A DNA stretch of 64,000 bases from Ampullaceana balthica (taxonomy: Eukaryota > Mollusca > Gastropoda > Lymnaeidae), in NCBI GenBank assembly GCA_944989445.1, contig CALYLW010001081.1, positions 75,001 to 139,000 on the forward strand. Direction: 5' to 3'. The notes under the pieces were generated by a model. The model was given only the letters and a program-made list of their open reading frames with translations, was not told the origin of the DNA and did not search any database. Made by a program: the position numbers and the translations under genes. Of this stretch, positions 46,301 through 58,792 are shown piece by piece; positions within the stretch are counted from its first letter, which is position 1; each line of letters begins with the position of its first letter.

Positions 46301-49054
46301 TTGTAAGCTCGTTTGATAGTCTTATGGCAAGTTGAAAACAAAAGGTCAGGCCAGTACCTATTGGTCTCCTTGTAAGCTCGTTTGATAGTCTTATGGCAAG
46401 TTGAAAACAAAAGGTCAGGCCAGTACCTATTGGTCTCCTTGTAAGCTCGTTTGATAGTCTTATGGCAAGTTGAAAACAAAAGGTCAGGCCAGTACCTATT
46501 GGTCTCCTTGTAAGCTCGTTTGATAGTCTTATGGCAAGTTGAAAACAAAAGGTCAGGCCAGTACCTATTGGTCTCCTTGTAAGCTCGTTTGATAGTCTTA
46601 TGGCAAGTTGAAAACAAAAGGTCAGGCCAGTACCTATTGGTCTCCTTGTAAGCTCGTTTGATAGTCTTATGGCAAGTTGAAAACAAAAGGTCAGGCCAGT
46701 ACCTATTGGTCTCCTTGTAAGCTCGTTTGATAGTCTTATGGCAAGTTGAAAACAAAAGGTCAGGCCAGTACCTATTGGTCTCCTTGTAAGCTCGTTTGAT
46801 AGTCTTATGGCAAGTTGAAAACAAAAGGTCAGGCCAGTACCTATTGGTCTCCTTGTAAGCTCGTTTGATAGTCTTATGGCAAGTTGAAAACAAAAGGTCA
46901 GGCCAGTACCTATTGGTCTCCTTGTAAGCTCGTTTGATAGTCTTATGGCAAGTTGAAAACAAAAGGTCAGGCCAGTACCTATTGGTCTCCTTGTAAGCTC
47001 GTTTGATAGTCTTATGGCAAGTTGAAAACAAAAGGTCAGGCCAGTACCTATTGGTCTCCTTGTAAGCTCGTTTGATAGTCTTATGGCAAGTTGAAAACAA
47101 AAGGTCAGGCCAGTACCTATTGGTCTCCTTGTAAGCTCGTTTGATAGTCTTATGGCAAGTTGAAAACAAAAGGTCAGGCCAGTACCTATTGGTCTCCTTG
47201 TAAGCTCGTTTGATAGTCTTATGGCAAGTTGAAAACAAAAGGTCAGGCCAGTACCTATTGGTCTCCTTGTAAGCTCGTTTGATAGTCTTATGGCAAGTTG
47301 AAAACAAAAGGTCAGGCCAGTACCTATTGGTCTCCTTGTAAGCTCGTTTGATAGTCTTATGGCAAGTTGAAAACAAAAGGTCAGGCCAGTACCTATTGGT
47401 CTCCTTGTAAGCTCGTTTGATAGTCTTATGGCAAGTTGAAAACAAAAGGTCAGGCCAGTACCTATTGGTCTCCTTGTAAGCTCGTTTGATAGTCTTATGG
47501 CAAGTTGAAAACAAAAGGTCAGGCCAGTACCTATTGGTCTCCTTGTAAGCTCGTTTGATAGTCTTATGGCAAGTTGAAAACAAAAGGTCAGGCCAGTACC
47601 TATTGGTCTCCTTGTAAGCTCGTTTGATAGTCTTATGGCAAGTTGAAAACAAAAGGTCAGGCCAGTACCTATTGGTCTCCTTGTAAGCTCGTTTGATAGT
47701 CTTATGGCAAGTTGAAAACAAAAGGTCAGGCCAGTACCTATTGGTCTCCTTGTAAGCTCGTTTGATAGTCTTATGGCAAGTTGAAAACAAAAGGTCAGGC
47801 CAGTACCTATTGGTCTCCTTGTAAGCTCGTTTGATAGTCTTATGGCAAGTTGAAAACAAAAGGTCAGGCCAGTACCTATTGGTCTCCTTGTAAGCTCGTT
47901 TGATAGTCTTATGGCAAGTTGAAAACAAAAGGTCAGGCCAGTACCTATTGGTCTCCTTGTAAGCTCGTTTGATAGTCTTATGGCAAGTTGAAAACAAAAG
48001 GTCAGGCCAGTACCTATTGGTCTCCTTGTAAGCTCGTTTGATAGTCTTATGGCAAGTTGAAAACAAAAGGTCAGGCCAGTACCTATTGGTCTCCTTGTAA
48101 GCTCGTTTGATAGTCTTATGGCAAGTTGAAAACAAAAGGTCAGGCCAGTACCTATTGGTCTCCTTGTAAGCTCGTTTGATAGTCTTATGGCAAGTTGAAA
48201 ACAAAAGGTCAGGCCAGTACCTATTGGTCTCCTTGTAAGCTCGTTTGATAGTCTTATGGCAAGTTGAAAACAAAAGGTCAGGCCAGTACCTATTGGTCTC
48301 CTTGTAAGCTCGTTTGATAGTCTTATGGCAAGTTGAAAACAAAAGGTCAGGCCAGTACCTATTGGTCTCCTTGTAAGTTCGTTTGATAGTCTTATGGCAA
48401 GTTGAAAACAAAAGGTCAGGCCAGTACCTATTGGTCTCCTTGTAAGCTCGTTTGATAGTCTTATGGCAAGTTGAAAACAAAAGGTCAGGCCAGTACCTAT
48501 TGGTCTCCTTGTAAGCTCGTTTGATAGTCTTATGGCAAGTTGAAAACAAAAGGTCAGGCCAGTACCTATTGGTCTCCTTGTAAGCTCGTTTGATAGTCTT
48601 ATGGCAAGTTGAAAACAAAAGGTCAGGCCAGTACCTATTGGTCTCCTTGTAAGCTCGTTTGATAGTCTTATGGCAAGTTGAAAACAAAAGGTCAGCCCAG
48701 TACCTATTGGTCTCCTTGTAAGCTCGTTTGATAGTCTTATGGCAAGTTGAAAACAAAAGGTCAGGCCAGTACCTATTGGTCTCCTTGTAAGCTCGTTTGA
48801 TAGTCTTATGGCAAGTTGAAAACAAAAGGTCAGGCCAGTACCTATTGGTCTCCTTGTAAGCTCGTTTGATAGTCTTATGGCAAGTTGAAAACAAAAGGTC
48901 AGGCCAGTACCTATTGGTCTCCTTGTAAGTTCGTTTGATAGTCTTATGGCAAGTTGAAAACAAAAGGTCAGGCCAGTACCTATTGGTCTCCTTGTAAGCT
49001 CGTTTGATAGTCTTATGGCAAGTTGAAAACAAAAGGTCAGGCCAGTACCTATTG
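43331..49054. repeat. 69-bp satellite, about 83 near-identical copies
   Basis: The unit starts ctccttgtaagctcgtttga and ends ggccagtacctattggt. Copies are almost perfectly uniform. The few variants are agttcg for agctcg in the first two units and near 48375 and 48926, one cagccc near 48694, and one 2-bp deletion near 45040. Because 69 is a multiple of 3, two minus-strand frames stay open over thousands of bases; this is a by-product, not evidence of a gene. Confidence 0.97.
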
Positions 49055-50139
49055 TAACTTTTATATAAAATGCTTTCTTTTGCACCATGATTTTTCATCC
49101 TGGATCCCCCATTTGCTCCGCTCGAGTGAATTTTTTGGAGATTATTTAAATTTTACCCCTTATGAAGTTTATTTAAGTCCATATACATCATATAAAAACA
49201 GTAAACATGTTAAAATGTTAATACTTTAGAAAATGAAATTTAGGGTAGTTGACTCCTTGACAAATACACATAATCTATACTTTAAAAAATTGAATTTTAT
49301 CAGCACAGTTGTTTTTCGTGTTATTGTTTGAAATGTTAATTACGAAATGTCGCTGAACATCATCGCTCCGGTCTAAATAACTTCCAACAACGGACTGCGC
49401 CACCTAGCCATTGAGATAGTGAACATTGAGTGCAGTTAAAACAGATGAAACTGAAACATGCCAAATTGACGTCAGTTCTCTAGTTATTTAACCAACTCAA
49501 TTATGGGCCTATTCGATTACTTCCATTAATGGATTATCAGCAAACATGGACTAGTTAGTTTTGATGTTAACATTTTATCCAATAAACAAATTATTATTAC
49601 AATTGTAGAATCTGGACCATGGTAACGGGATTCGGATTACTTAAATTTATAGAGTTTGTTTTAATTTTTTTTTAAAGATAATTTTTAACACGTGGAAAAA
49701 TATTTATAATTAAACCCAGACTTCAGCGGTTATATTTCAACATACAAACTTGATGTTTGCACAAACGGAGAACATTCCTTTTAACATCCAGTAACGTTCA
49801 CGCCATGACATCTTATTCGATATAGAAAACTGTCACTTGAGCACCTTCTAAAGATTTGAATAGAGATCAAAACCAAATTTTTCAAAAACTCTAATCCTAC
49901 AGGCCAAATGTGTTCTTCGGGTCCGGATCAATTACCTTCTAGATTTTAGATTGCTTAAAGAACTAAACTGAATGAACTGTCCCCAATACTTGAAATACTT
50001 TCCAAACCTTTCTAAACCAGGTTAACGTGCTCTAGTATCGGAAATCTTTTTTTTTAAATTAAAACAGAACCAGGTAATCATCTACCAATTTCACATTCTA
50101 GCTTTACTTCTAAAATATCCGAACACATATTTTATAGTA
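49055..50139. other. Right flank of the 69-bp satellite, no recognised gene
   Basis: AT-rich, nothing recognised up to the hAT MITE. Confidence 0.4.
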
Positions 50140-50147
50140 GTATGGTC

Positions 50148-50326
50148 CAGAGCCGTCTTTACACAATTTTGGGCCCCCGGGCAAAGAAATAGTGTTGGGC
50201 CCCTCCCCCGCAGGAATAAAAAATAAATGAACATAATATATAGAAATAAACATATTCCCATGGGGCCCCTATGCTTGTGGGCCCCCGGGCAAATGCTCAA
50301 CTGGCCTATGGTCTAAGACGGCCCTG
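50148..50326. mobile_element. hAT MITE, 179 bp, perfect target duplication
   Basis: The termini are CAGAGCCGTCTTTA and TAAGACGGCCCTG. gtatggtc is present at 50140-50147 and 50327-50334. Confidence 0.88.
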
Positions 50327-50762
50327 GTATGGTCAATCAATTAGACTAACAAAGTTATGTGCCCACATCAACACGGCTTCGGTGAGAAAAGATCATGTGA
50401 ATTCTTTGACATGTCGAAAGGACTAGATAATAATAATCAAATCGATATAATATTATTTGACTTCTCGAAAGCATTTGATAAAGGTCGTCATTCTAGTTTA
50501 CTCAATAAATTCATAATCTTTTGCATTTCTCACATGAGTGGATTCAAGATTTCCTAGTGGACAGAAAAAGAGTGGAACAGCTAATTTCTCTAAATCAGCA
50601 CCAACAATTTTTTAAAAAATCTCAGGAATTCCACACGGAACTGTCCTAGCCCCCTAATTTTCCTAACTTAAATAAATTATTTACTCAAAAGCATCTTATT
50701 AAGAACAAAAAGTAGGTTATTTGCTGGCGATTGTATAATCTATAGAATAACATTGCAAAATC

Positions 50763-50862
50763 TTAAAGGATTTATAGTCAAAAACTAATTTTTTTACGTT
50801 TTAAAAAATATATTATTCAAATAGGTTTTTTGTGTGTTTTTGACTATAAATCCTTTATATAC
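50763..50862. repeat. Palindromic 100-bp repeat with GGATTTATAGTCAAAA arms
   Basis: The left arm ggatttatagtcaaaaac (50768) and right arm gtttttgactataaatcc (ending 50853) are exact inverses around a 50-bp AT-rich loop. It sits within a LINE copy. The same arm occurs at 314, 1085, 1555 and, inverted, 35435. Confidence 0.7.
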
Positions 50863-50884
50863 GAGACATAAATAAAAGAATGTT

Positions 50885-51060
50885 CATTATAATACGCAGC
50901 GAACGACAATCCAAAATTTTAGTTATGTCTTGTAAAACATTTTTAATATAATGCGCACCGATCGGGAATATATTTTTAAAAGTTATCGTCCATATAATAC
51001 GCACCGAATCGCGCAACAGGAAAGTATTAAAGAGGTCGTTCAATATAATACGCACCGCGA
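50885..51060 (+). repeat. Four spaced copies of ATAATACGCACCG-type motif
   Basis: ataatacgcagcg, ataatgcgcaccg, ataatacgcaccg and ataatacgcaccg lie about 45-60 bp apart (starting near 50891, 50950, 50995, 51045). Confidence 0.7.
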
Positions 51061-51487
51061 CACACTATCTCAAAAAATAACATGATACATAGAGATAAAT
51101 AAAAATAATCTAAAAATTCAATAATTTAATGACAGTGCATGCGATCGATCTGAAATTTTGATATTCGTTTTTATCATCGGCACGAAACTGCCTGCAACAT
51201 TTCAGCTCGCTAGCTTACGAGGAAGTGGGTTAAAAATCGATCCAAAGTATTTTCGACAAACAAATAAGCAAGTAACCAAGCAGACACCACGAGTTAATAA
51301 AAAGGATTTAAAAATGGAAAACTAATTGAAATATGACTTTCGAAGCTGGATGCGAAACAATTGGAAGTAATAATAGATGAGAAATTATCAGGGAATCCAT
51401 TTCACGAAATAAATAATAAACTCAGGAAAACTTAATGCTTTAAAACAAAAAAGAAACTTGTAAAAAAAATGCTAATTTATTTTTGTG

Positions 51488-51835
51488 GACTTATACTAGC
51501 ATACACATCTTGTTTTATACTAGCATACACATCTTGTTTTATACTAGCATACACATCTTGTTTTATACTAGCATACACATCTTGTTTTATACTAGCATAC
51601 ACATCTTGTTTTATACTAGCATACACATCTTGTTTTATACTAGCATACACATCTTGTTTTATACTAGCATACACATCTTGTTTTATACTAGCATACACAT
51701 CTTGTTTTATACTAGCATACACATCTTGTTTTATACTAGCATACACATCTTGTTTTATACTAGCATACACATCTTGTTTTTATTCTAGCATACACATCTT
51801 GTTTTATACTAGCATACACATCTTGTTTTTCTAGT
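51488..51835 (+). repeat. 24-bp minisatellite derived from LINE coding sequence, about 14 copies
   Basis: The unit is actagcatacacatcttgtt followed by ttat, and reads ILAYTSCF. The LINE has VLEYASSV at the homologous point, with LINE-like sequence on both sides. Confidence 0.92.
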
Positions 51836-52365
51836 TGTTGTTTTTTTACTCATCTACCAAAGAAAACATAGCTAAACTTGAAAAAATTAACAACCAAACA
51901 AAAACTGCAAGATTCATTCTAGAGAACATACACTTACTATTTTTCCTCCTTCCCGTCTTGAAAACTAACATCCTATAAATAAACATAACTCTATAAAAAA
52001 ATGCAAGACTAGAATAAAAACTATGTTCATCATTATGCATTTGTTTGTACTTCGTGTGTGTTTGTGGTAAATTAAAGAACATATAATGATGCTTTTTGGG
52101 GGGTGACTGTTTTTTTAAAAATTAGCCAATCTGCAAGGTACTTCTCCAGGATGTGTACAATTTTGACAGTCCGAAATGTAATACTTTTTAGAAAATAAAA
52201 ATTTCAAACTACAAGTATCTACACGCCATCATTCGTTTACACGTTATAACAAACATATGTTTAATGTTGATACAACCCAGCAATTGAATCACACCAATTA
52301 TTTTTTTACTTAAGCCAAAGATACAACTTATTACCGTTCAGAAAGGTTCTATATTCAAACAAACA

Positions 52366-53040
52366 CATCCCACTTTAACATACACATCCCACTTTAACAT
52401 ACACATCCCACTTTAACATACACATCCCACTTTAACATACACATCCCACTTTAACATACACATCCCACTTTAACATACACATCCCACTTTTACATACACA
52501 TCCCACTTTTACATACACATCCCACTTTTACATACACATCCCACTTTTACATACACATCCCACTTTTACATACACATCCCACTTTTACATACACATCCCA
52601 CTTTACATACACATCCCACTTTTACATACACATCCCACTTTTACATACACATCCCACTTTTACATACACATCCCACTTTTACATACACATCCCACTTTTA
52701 CATACACATCCCACTTTAACATACACATCCCACTTTTACATACACATCCCACTTTTACATACACATCCCACTTTTACACACACATCCCACTTTTACACAC
52801 ACATCCCACTTTTACACACACATCCCACTTTTACACACACATCCCACTTTTACACACACATCCCACTTTTACACACACATCTCACTTTCACACACACATC
52901 CCACTTTTACACACACATCCCACTTTTACACACACATCCCACTTTTACACACACATCCCACTTTTACATCACACATCCCACTTTTACGCACACATCTCAC
53001 TTTTACACACACATCCCACTTTTACACACACATCCCACTA
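52366..53040 (+). repeat. 19-bp minisatellite, about 35 copies, in three blocks
   Basis: The unit is ttttacatacacatcccac. The left block has ttaacata, the middle block tttacata, the right block tttacaca. Confidence 0.95.
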
Positions 53041-53044
53041 ACTA

Positions 53045-56000
53045 ATCCACACAAATCCGTACACAGGTTGCACACATAACTCCCCCCCACCTCCAACCCT
53101 CCCCTCCCCCCACCGCCCCAAACATGCCACCCACTGCCTTACAACCGCCGCCCGTCGTCCAAATCACTTTTTACCTGGGAGTAACGATAGTTGGGTCCTT
53201 TCTTCCTATTCTATAAACCTCACACATTTTATCAATAGACGCTACGCCCCGTGCTGCGGAGAGAGAACGGATATGACTGAGGTAACCTCTTTATGCGGGC
53301 AATCCTATAAACGCATGGAGGTTTTAAGAACGAAAGTAAAAATATTAATTTTAGAATAAGAAGCTTTCTCATGTATTTTTCTTGTAGTAGATCTATACGT
53401 GAGCTTATAACAAGATATTCCTTTTATCAGAATGTTCACTAGCGGGACCGTTTCTGTCAGCGTTGAGGAAAATGGTTATTAAATTGAGAAGGATAATTGA
53501 AGAGTTGCAAACTTTGAGTGGGGTCGTGGTGGGGGAATAGAGCAAGGTGGCTTCGAGAGGAAGATTGGGATGTGAAGTGTCAAAGCAGGGGTTCTTACCT
53601 GGTGGAGTGGCTCCCCCCGGGAGCACGGGGACGGTGTGGACAAAAAGTCGATGCACATGATATGTCTATCGGCAATAATGTTGACACAAATTACTAGGAG
53701 ACATTTGTTCAGTTATTCCGGTCGGATAAAATGTGGGTTTATGTTATCAGTTTGAGGGCCTCTGGTCGTTAATTCGGTTAAAATTTTTCAATAGTGTGTT
53801 AGGGGGTGTGGTGGGGGTTGAGAAACCTAGTATCGGTGAACAGGTGCATATTGTGAAGGGACGCAACTCCACTATTTGAAAAAAATCCTCGCTTGATGTC
53901 CCCATGCTCCTACACACCTTGTTCATTTTTTTCTTCTAATTTTCTTGGAGTTCATTAATTTCTCAGCCGCCGAGGAAATGTTTTATTTCTGCGAATCGGG
54001 AATTTGTGACGTATTCGCTTGTCACGGTTTTTATTTAATTTTTTTTAATGACAAAATTTCCTTGTCATTTAATCGTTTTACTCGCATGCCAGCCGACAGC
54101 CATCTTGTTCCGTGTTGGTTACTCACGGTCTGGTTGGTTTGGTGTGAGTGAGATGACGTCATTCTTACGGCCAGGTAAAAAAAATAAAAAAAGGGAATAA
54201 AAGTAAAGTTAAATAAGGCAGTTGGAATAAAATTGAAACTTATAATTTAACACAAAAAATCATATTTCTGTGGTTAGTATTGAGCTCTGCTGTCCAAGTG
54301 TTGACATCTGTGGGTGTGTATGTGACATAGTATCTTTGACCAGGCTAAACGCTTCAATAAATTATTCAAGAAATAAGAAACTAATGTTGGCATTAATTGT
54401 TCCCCACAAATTTTATCAAGTCTATCGCGTTTGATTTAATTCGAGAGATATTTTAAAAAACAACTATATCCATGTTTTCTTAGTCATCAATGACATTGTT
54501 TAAGTTTCAGTAACACGGAAAAAGATTTGATAGAATCAACAACGTCACTTTTTCTAAAAGGTGAAAAGCCATAAATGTTCATTTTACAGTACCATAAAAT
54601 TAGTTACTTATGAAGCTTCTTAAAATAGACAGAGATGAACTTTCCAATGCTCTTGAAATGTATAATTACTGTTTTTAAAAACATCTGTGAACTAGAAATA
54701 ATTTTTTTAAAGAGTAAAATGTTGAAGTTACTTATACAAATACAATTTGAAGTGAACAATTGCTTAATATAGAGGGCTGTAGAAATAAATGTGAGCAACA
54801 ATAACTAATGGATCGCTTCTTTAAATGTGAAAATCCAAGTCCAATATTCGCAACAACAAAAAAAGGATTACTTGTATGACAGATACCTAACACACTTCAA
54901 CTCATTAGGTAAGTCTAATTATTTAACTCTTACATCCAAATTCACTTCAACTCACTACAGTTTAAGACATGTTTACTTTTATATCCAACTTCAACTCACT
55001 ATAGTTTAAGCCATATCTTACTTTACATCCCTAAGCGGGTCTCTGGACGTTGTAAGTGTCTCCAGTTTTTGAGGAGCGATTGAGTTTTTTTTTAAATTCA
55101 TTACTTCCATGACATGACTTTATCACAGTAGAAGATCACATAATACTTGAAGGCTAAGTTTAACAAAGATTTCAATATTCACTATACTTTATTACATGCA
55201 AATAATCCTAAAAGCATAAGGTAATTGTACGAAATTTTCAAAAAGAAAGACCATTGGATAATATAAAATCGTAATTTGAAAACTTAGCTTAAAACATGAC
55301 TGGTTATTATTTAAAAAGAATTTAGAATGCTCCGTCGAACATAGTCAAGTATTTTATGAGATATTTGTCACATAAAAAAGTATTTATGGCTTGGGGCATT
55401 GCATGGCATTGCTGGTTGATACTTCTGGACAGTCCTATACAGAAGATGATGGATTGATATAACAAACAGTACTGAGTTTCTGAGTTCATATATTATGTAG
55501 AACTGTTAACGATATTATAATGTGTTAAAAGTCACAAGTACACCATTCAATTTCCAATTAAATGATTTTTTAATCCACATTTGTCAAATAGCAGAGATAC
55601 CTTCGGAAAAGGTTCTCTTACTGACAAGTGATCTAACAGCAGACACGGAAACATCATTTAGTTAATGAGCTCTAAAAGGAAATCACGCTAAACAAAAAAA
55701 AACATACCGCATTGACAGATAAAATGCCACCAATTACAAATTGCCACCATATAAAAATATTTTTTATTTGAGAATGTCCTGATTGTTATTTGCAAAATAT
55801 ATCAACACCAGAATGTTTTAAAACAGTGCTAGCGTCTGAGTCAAAAACCTTCCTCAAATCCAAGAAACTACAGAGAAAAATATTTAAACCACGGACGCAG
55901 ACAACGATTCAATTTGTAACTTCAGTGTTGGAGGATTAAGCACTGTGTTGACGATTTTGTGAAGATCCTTATCCTTGTGCAGATCAACAAATGACAATAG

Positions 56001-56085
56001 ACGTTGGATATTTACATTCCTAATCTGATTTGATGAATTAAATAAAAGTGGATCTTCAATAGCTAGAAATGGAAATAAATATTAT
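53045..56085. other. Stretch with no recognised gene
   Basis: Open frames near 53405-53656 (minus) and 53945-54151 (plus) have no recognisable domains or splice support. Short tandem pieces containing ttcaactcac recur at 54897-55006. Confidence 0.4.
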
Positions 56086-56086
56086 T

Positions 56087-56850
56087 CTTATCTATTGCAG
56101 ACGCTCCTTCTATACAGAAGATTATTGCATCCTCCGCGTATCCATGGTTTATGTCTAGTCTTGCATTTTATTAGAGTTTTAAATGTTGGTAGAGTGTTCG
56201 TTTTCCTGGTTTACTCAGGCAACGCATTCCATGTCAGAATTCCAGACGGGATGAACGAGAATGTGTGTTTGTTCTTGCAAACTGATGAGAAAAGTGTTTT
56301 ATCCCTATATCTATTTGAGGGTTGTATTAGATTATCTTTTGGTTGTATTTCCAAGCTAGACATATGTATTATAACAACTTTGCTCTTTGTTCTTCTATCC
56401 TCTAGTGTTCCAAGGTTTAATGATTTAACTAATGGTGTTACTCTTGTCAGTTTTTAATATATTCTCCATTATTGAATCTGGCAGCTCTTTTTTTAATTTT
56501 TATCAATGTATTCTTTGGTATATGGGTCCCATACAGAAGGTGCATATTCTAGTACAGGTCTCACCAAAGTAAGATAGCATTTTAATTTGAATATCTTTAT
56601 TACATCTGTAAAAGTTTCTCTTGATAAAGCCTAAGGTTTTGTTTGGGTTTTTAATTACTTCATTGACATTGTTGATTCCATGATAATTTCTCATTAATTA
56701 TCACTCGTAAGTATTTTGTATCTTTAGTTCGGATTAGTTGTTTTCCATGAAGGAAATAATTTGTATTTATTTGTTTCTTTTTCTTTATTACTCTTAAAAG
56801 TTCACCTATTTCTGGATGTACAGACATACTCCAATAATTCTTCGTACAAT
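56087..56850 (-). mobile_element. Decayed LINE 3' copy
   Basis: The tail starts at the left end (cagacgctccttctatac on the plus strand). The rest follows the 59.3-60.0 kb element, including NEVIKNPNKTLGFIKRNF on the minus strand at 56690-56503, with many substitutions and frame breaks. Confidence 0.82.
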
Positions 56851-57914
56851 ACTATAACAACTTTTAAAACTCTATTGCATGGCAATATTTGCCCTTATAT
56901 ATTTCAAGCCAGTTTGATTAAAACGAAAAATTAGCGTTCAATACATGATATATAAAGAAATTAGTAAAGCTGTTCACTTTGTTACATAAAATTATTTGAG
57001 AACTTTCATGATTTTTATTGTTGTTCCCCCCCCCGAGTTTTTTAAGATGAATCAGATTCATGTTTGTGGCTGCTGATTTATTGGAGGTTTGGGATACTTC
57101 AAAAACATAATGCAGAAGTGAAAATTCATGCAGTGGAAATGCTTGCTGCATATAAATATGGTCATGTAGCAAAATTGGTGGAAAGATAGAGAAGGATTAG
57201 GATTTTCAAATAAACAACTTTCAGATTTTAAAAATTAATTTAAAAAATTTGAATAATCAGATTGCTGAAGAGGGATGTGTAAAACTGCTGTATAGTGATT
57301 TTATTTCATGAGGTTCTCAACCATTTTTATCCTGAGTAATCCTCAAAACAGAAAAGCTGGCACGGAAAAGTACGAATATTTTTTTTTACAAGTTATCTTT
57401 AACTCAACGGGATGCTAAAAAAACGAATAGGGTTAAAATCCAGTGATATGTAGTTGGTTGGTTGATCACTGTGCAGTTATCAAACTTGTTTGATTAACTT
57501 TTTTTGAAAGTTGGGTTATTTAGAAAGTAAGTAAAATATTTGGAAGGCAAATTAGTTTTTTAGGAGGTCGTTGACTTAGATTTTATTGTAAAATGGATCA
57601 GTAGGCATCCAATGTATCTTGTAATAAATTATCAAAATCCAGTTTACTTTGAAAACAAAACTTTGTGAATTTCCAATATAAATTTTATTCCAAGAAGTTT
57701 AGGACTAGTTACAATATAATTAATTTAAAAAAACATTTTTAGTAACCTGAATTTTAGCGTTTAGAGTTATATAGAGTCATAAGCGTATTTGCTACCTGTA
57801 CACGATCTTCAGTTAATGATATAAAGATTGCTCCAATTTTTTAATACATATTTCAATACAAGTGACTGTATCTAGGGTGTGAGCTGTGTTAAATTGTTCG
57901 TAGCTTAATTGTAT
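56851..57914. other. Stretch with no recognised gene
   Basis: AT-rich, nothing recognised. Confidence 0.4.
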
Positions 57915-58140
57915 CTACACGTGTGTGCATGTCCGTAAGTCAGCTGTGTGTGCATTTCTTAACTCTAAGTGTGCATATATGTAATTCGCATGTGTGCATG
58001 TCTGTAATTCAAATGTGTGTGCATGTCTTTAAGTCAAAAGTGTGTGGATGTCGTATGTCTGAGTGTGCATATCTGTAGTTCGAATGTGTGTATGTCTCTA
58101 AGTTATCTGCTTGTGCATTTTTGCAAGTTAACTGTATGTA
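57915..58140 (+). repeat. Degenerate minisatellite of about 25 bp
   Basis: Units resemble gtgtgtgcatgtctgtaatt with heavy divergence, about nine copies. Confidence 0.7.
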
Positions 58141-58267
58141 CTTAGCCGTAAGAGAATTGTTAATATTTGTATGTCGTGTGAGAAATGCCCTGTCCGGGAG
58201 AAAAATATTCAACAGTCATCCCCTGAAATCTATTTGGGTTAAACGGGCAACAACAACCTCAAAAACA

Positions 58268-58387
58268 TCAAAAAAAACAACAACAAAAACAACAACAAAA
58301 ACAACAACAAAAACAACAACAAAAACAACAACAAAAACAACAACAACAACAACAACAAAAACAACAACAAAAACAACAACAACAACA
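58268..58387 (+). repeat. (AAC)n/(AACAACAACAAA)n simple repeat
   Basis: About 120 bp of AAC-based repeats. Confidence 0.95.
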
Positions 58388-58582
58388 GAGACTGAAAGAT
58401 TCGATTGGAAGTTACTTATACAGCGTGAGAGCAAACGACGATAAGAGAATAAAATGACGTAGTTCTCAAGGGAACTTGGTCTGGCAGACTAATGCCAGTA
58501 TAAATAAGCAAGATAAGAATCCAGATAAATGAGATTAGTTAGAATTAAATTGAAATCTACTGAAAAACGCATGCCGTTTGCT

Positions 58583-58587
<5 letters not shown>

Positions 58588-58660
<73 letters not shown>
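58588..58660 (+). repeat. (TA)n microsatellite
   Basis: About 70 bp of TA repeats with one break. Confidence 0.95.
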
Positions 58661-58664
<4 letters not shown>

Positions 58665-58714
58665 CAACATACATAATTTGCAATGTATGCCCCGTCCCGT
58701 CCGTGACGCTACTA

Positions 58715-58792
58715 ATTTTAGAAAGCAGCGCACCAAATTACTGCTCCAAAAAATAACTCTTTTTCGAGCGTCCGCAAAAAATTGTTCAGTAT
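58715..58792 (+). repeat. Fragment of a dispersed repeat shared with 22480
   Basis: It contains ttttagaaagcagcgcacca and ccaaaaaataactctttt, then sequence like the dispersed repeat family at 35.5 kb. Confidence 0.6.

Larger units (their letters stand above)
50335..52040 (+). mobile_element. Decayed LINE copy (plus strand), interrupted by other repeats and a 24-bp minisatellite
   Basis: 50357-50557 encodes CPHQHGFGEKRS and IILFDFSKAFDKGRHSSLL, matching the reverse transcriptase of the 59-62 kb LINE. After an insertion (about 50763-51300) the match resumes with VIIDEKLSGNP. It is broken by the 24-bp array (51488-51835) and continues with STKENIAKLEKINNQTKTARFI. The 3' end near aatgcaagactaga (about 52000) still resembles the LINE 3' region. 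Confidence 0.8.

Noticed and set aside
43331..49054. CRISPR-like array
   Set aside because: The repeats are contiguous with no variable spacers, the genome is eukaryotic, and there are no cas genes. The same holds for the other arrays in the window.
43323..49098. Open frames of about 1,921 and 1,353 codons on the minus strand
   Set aside because: They are by-products of a 69-bp tandem unit without stops in two frames. There is no codon-level constraint, no domain, and the frame switches at a 2-bp deletion.
56095..56457. Plus-strand frame of 120 codons (also 59391-59705)
   Set aside because: Antisense of decayed LINE ORF2; the coding match is on the minus strand.
58216..58444. Thr-rich and Val-rich frames over the AAC repeat
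   Set aside because: Simple-repeat translation.
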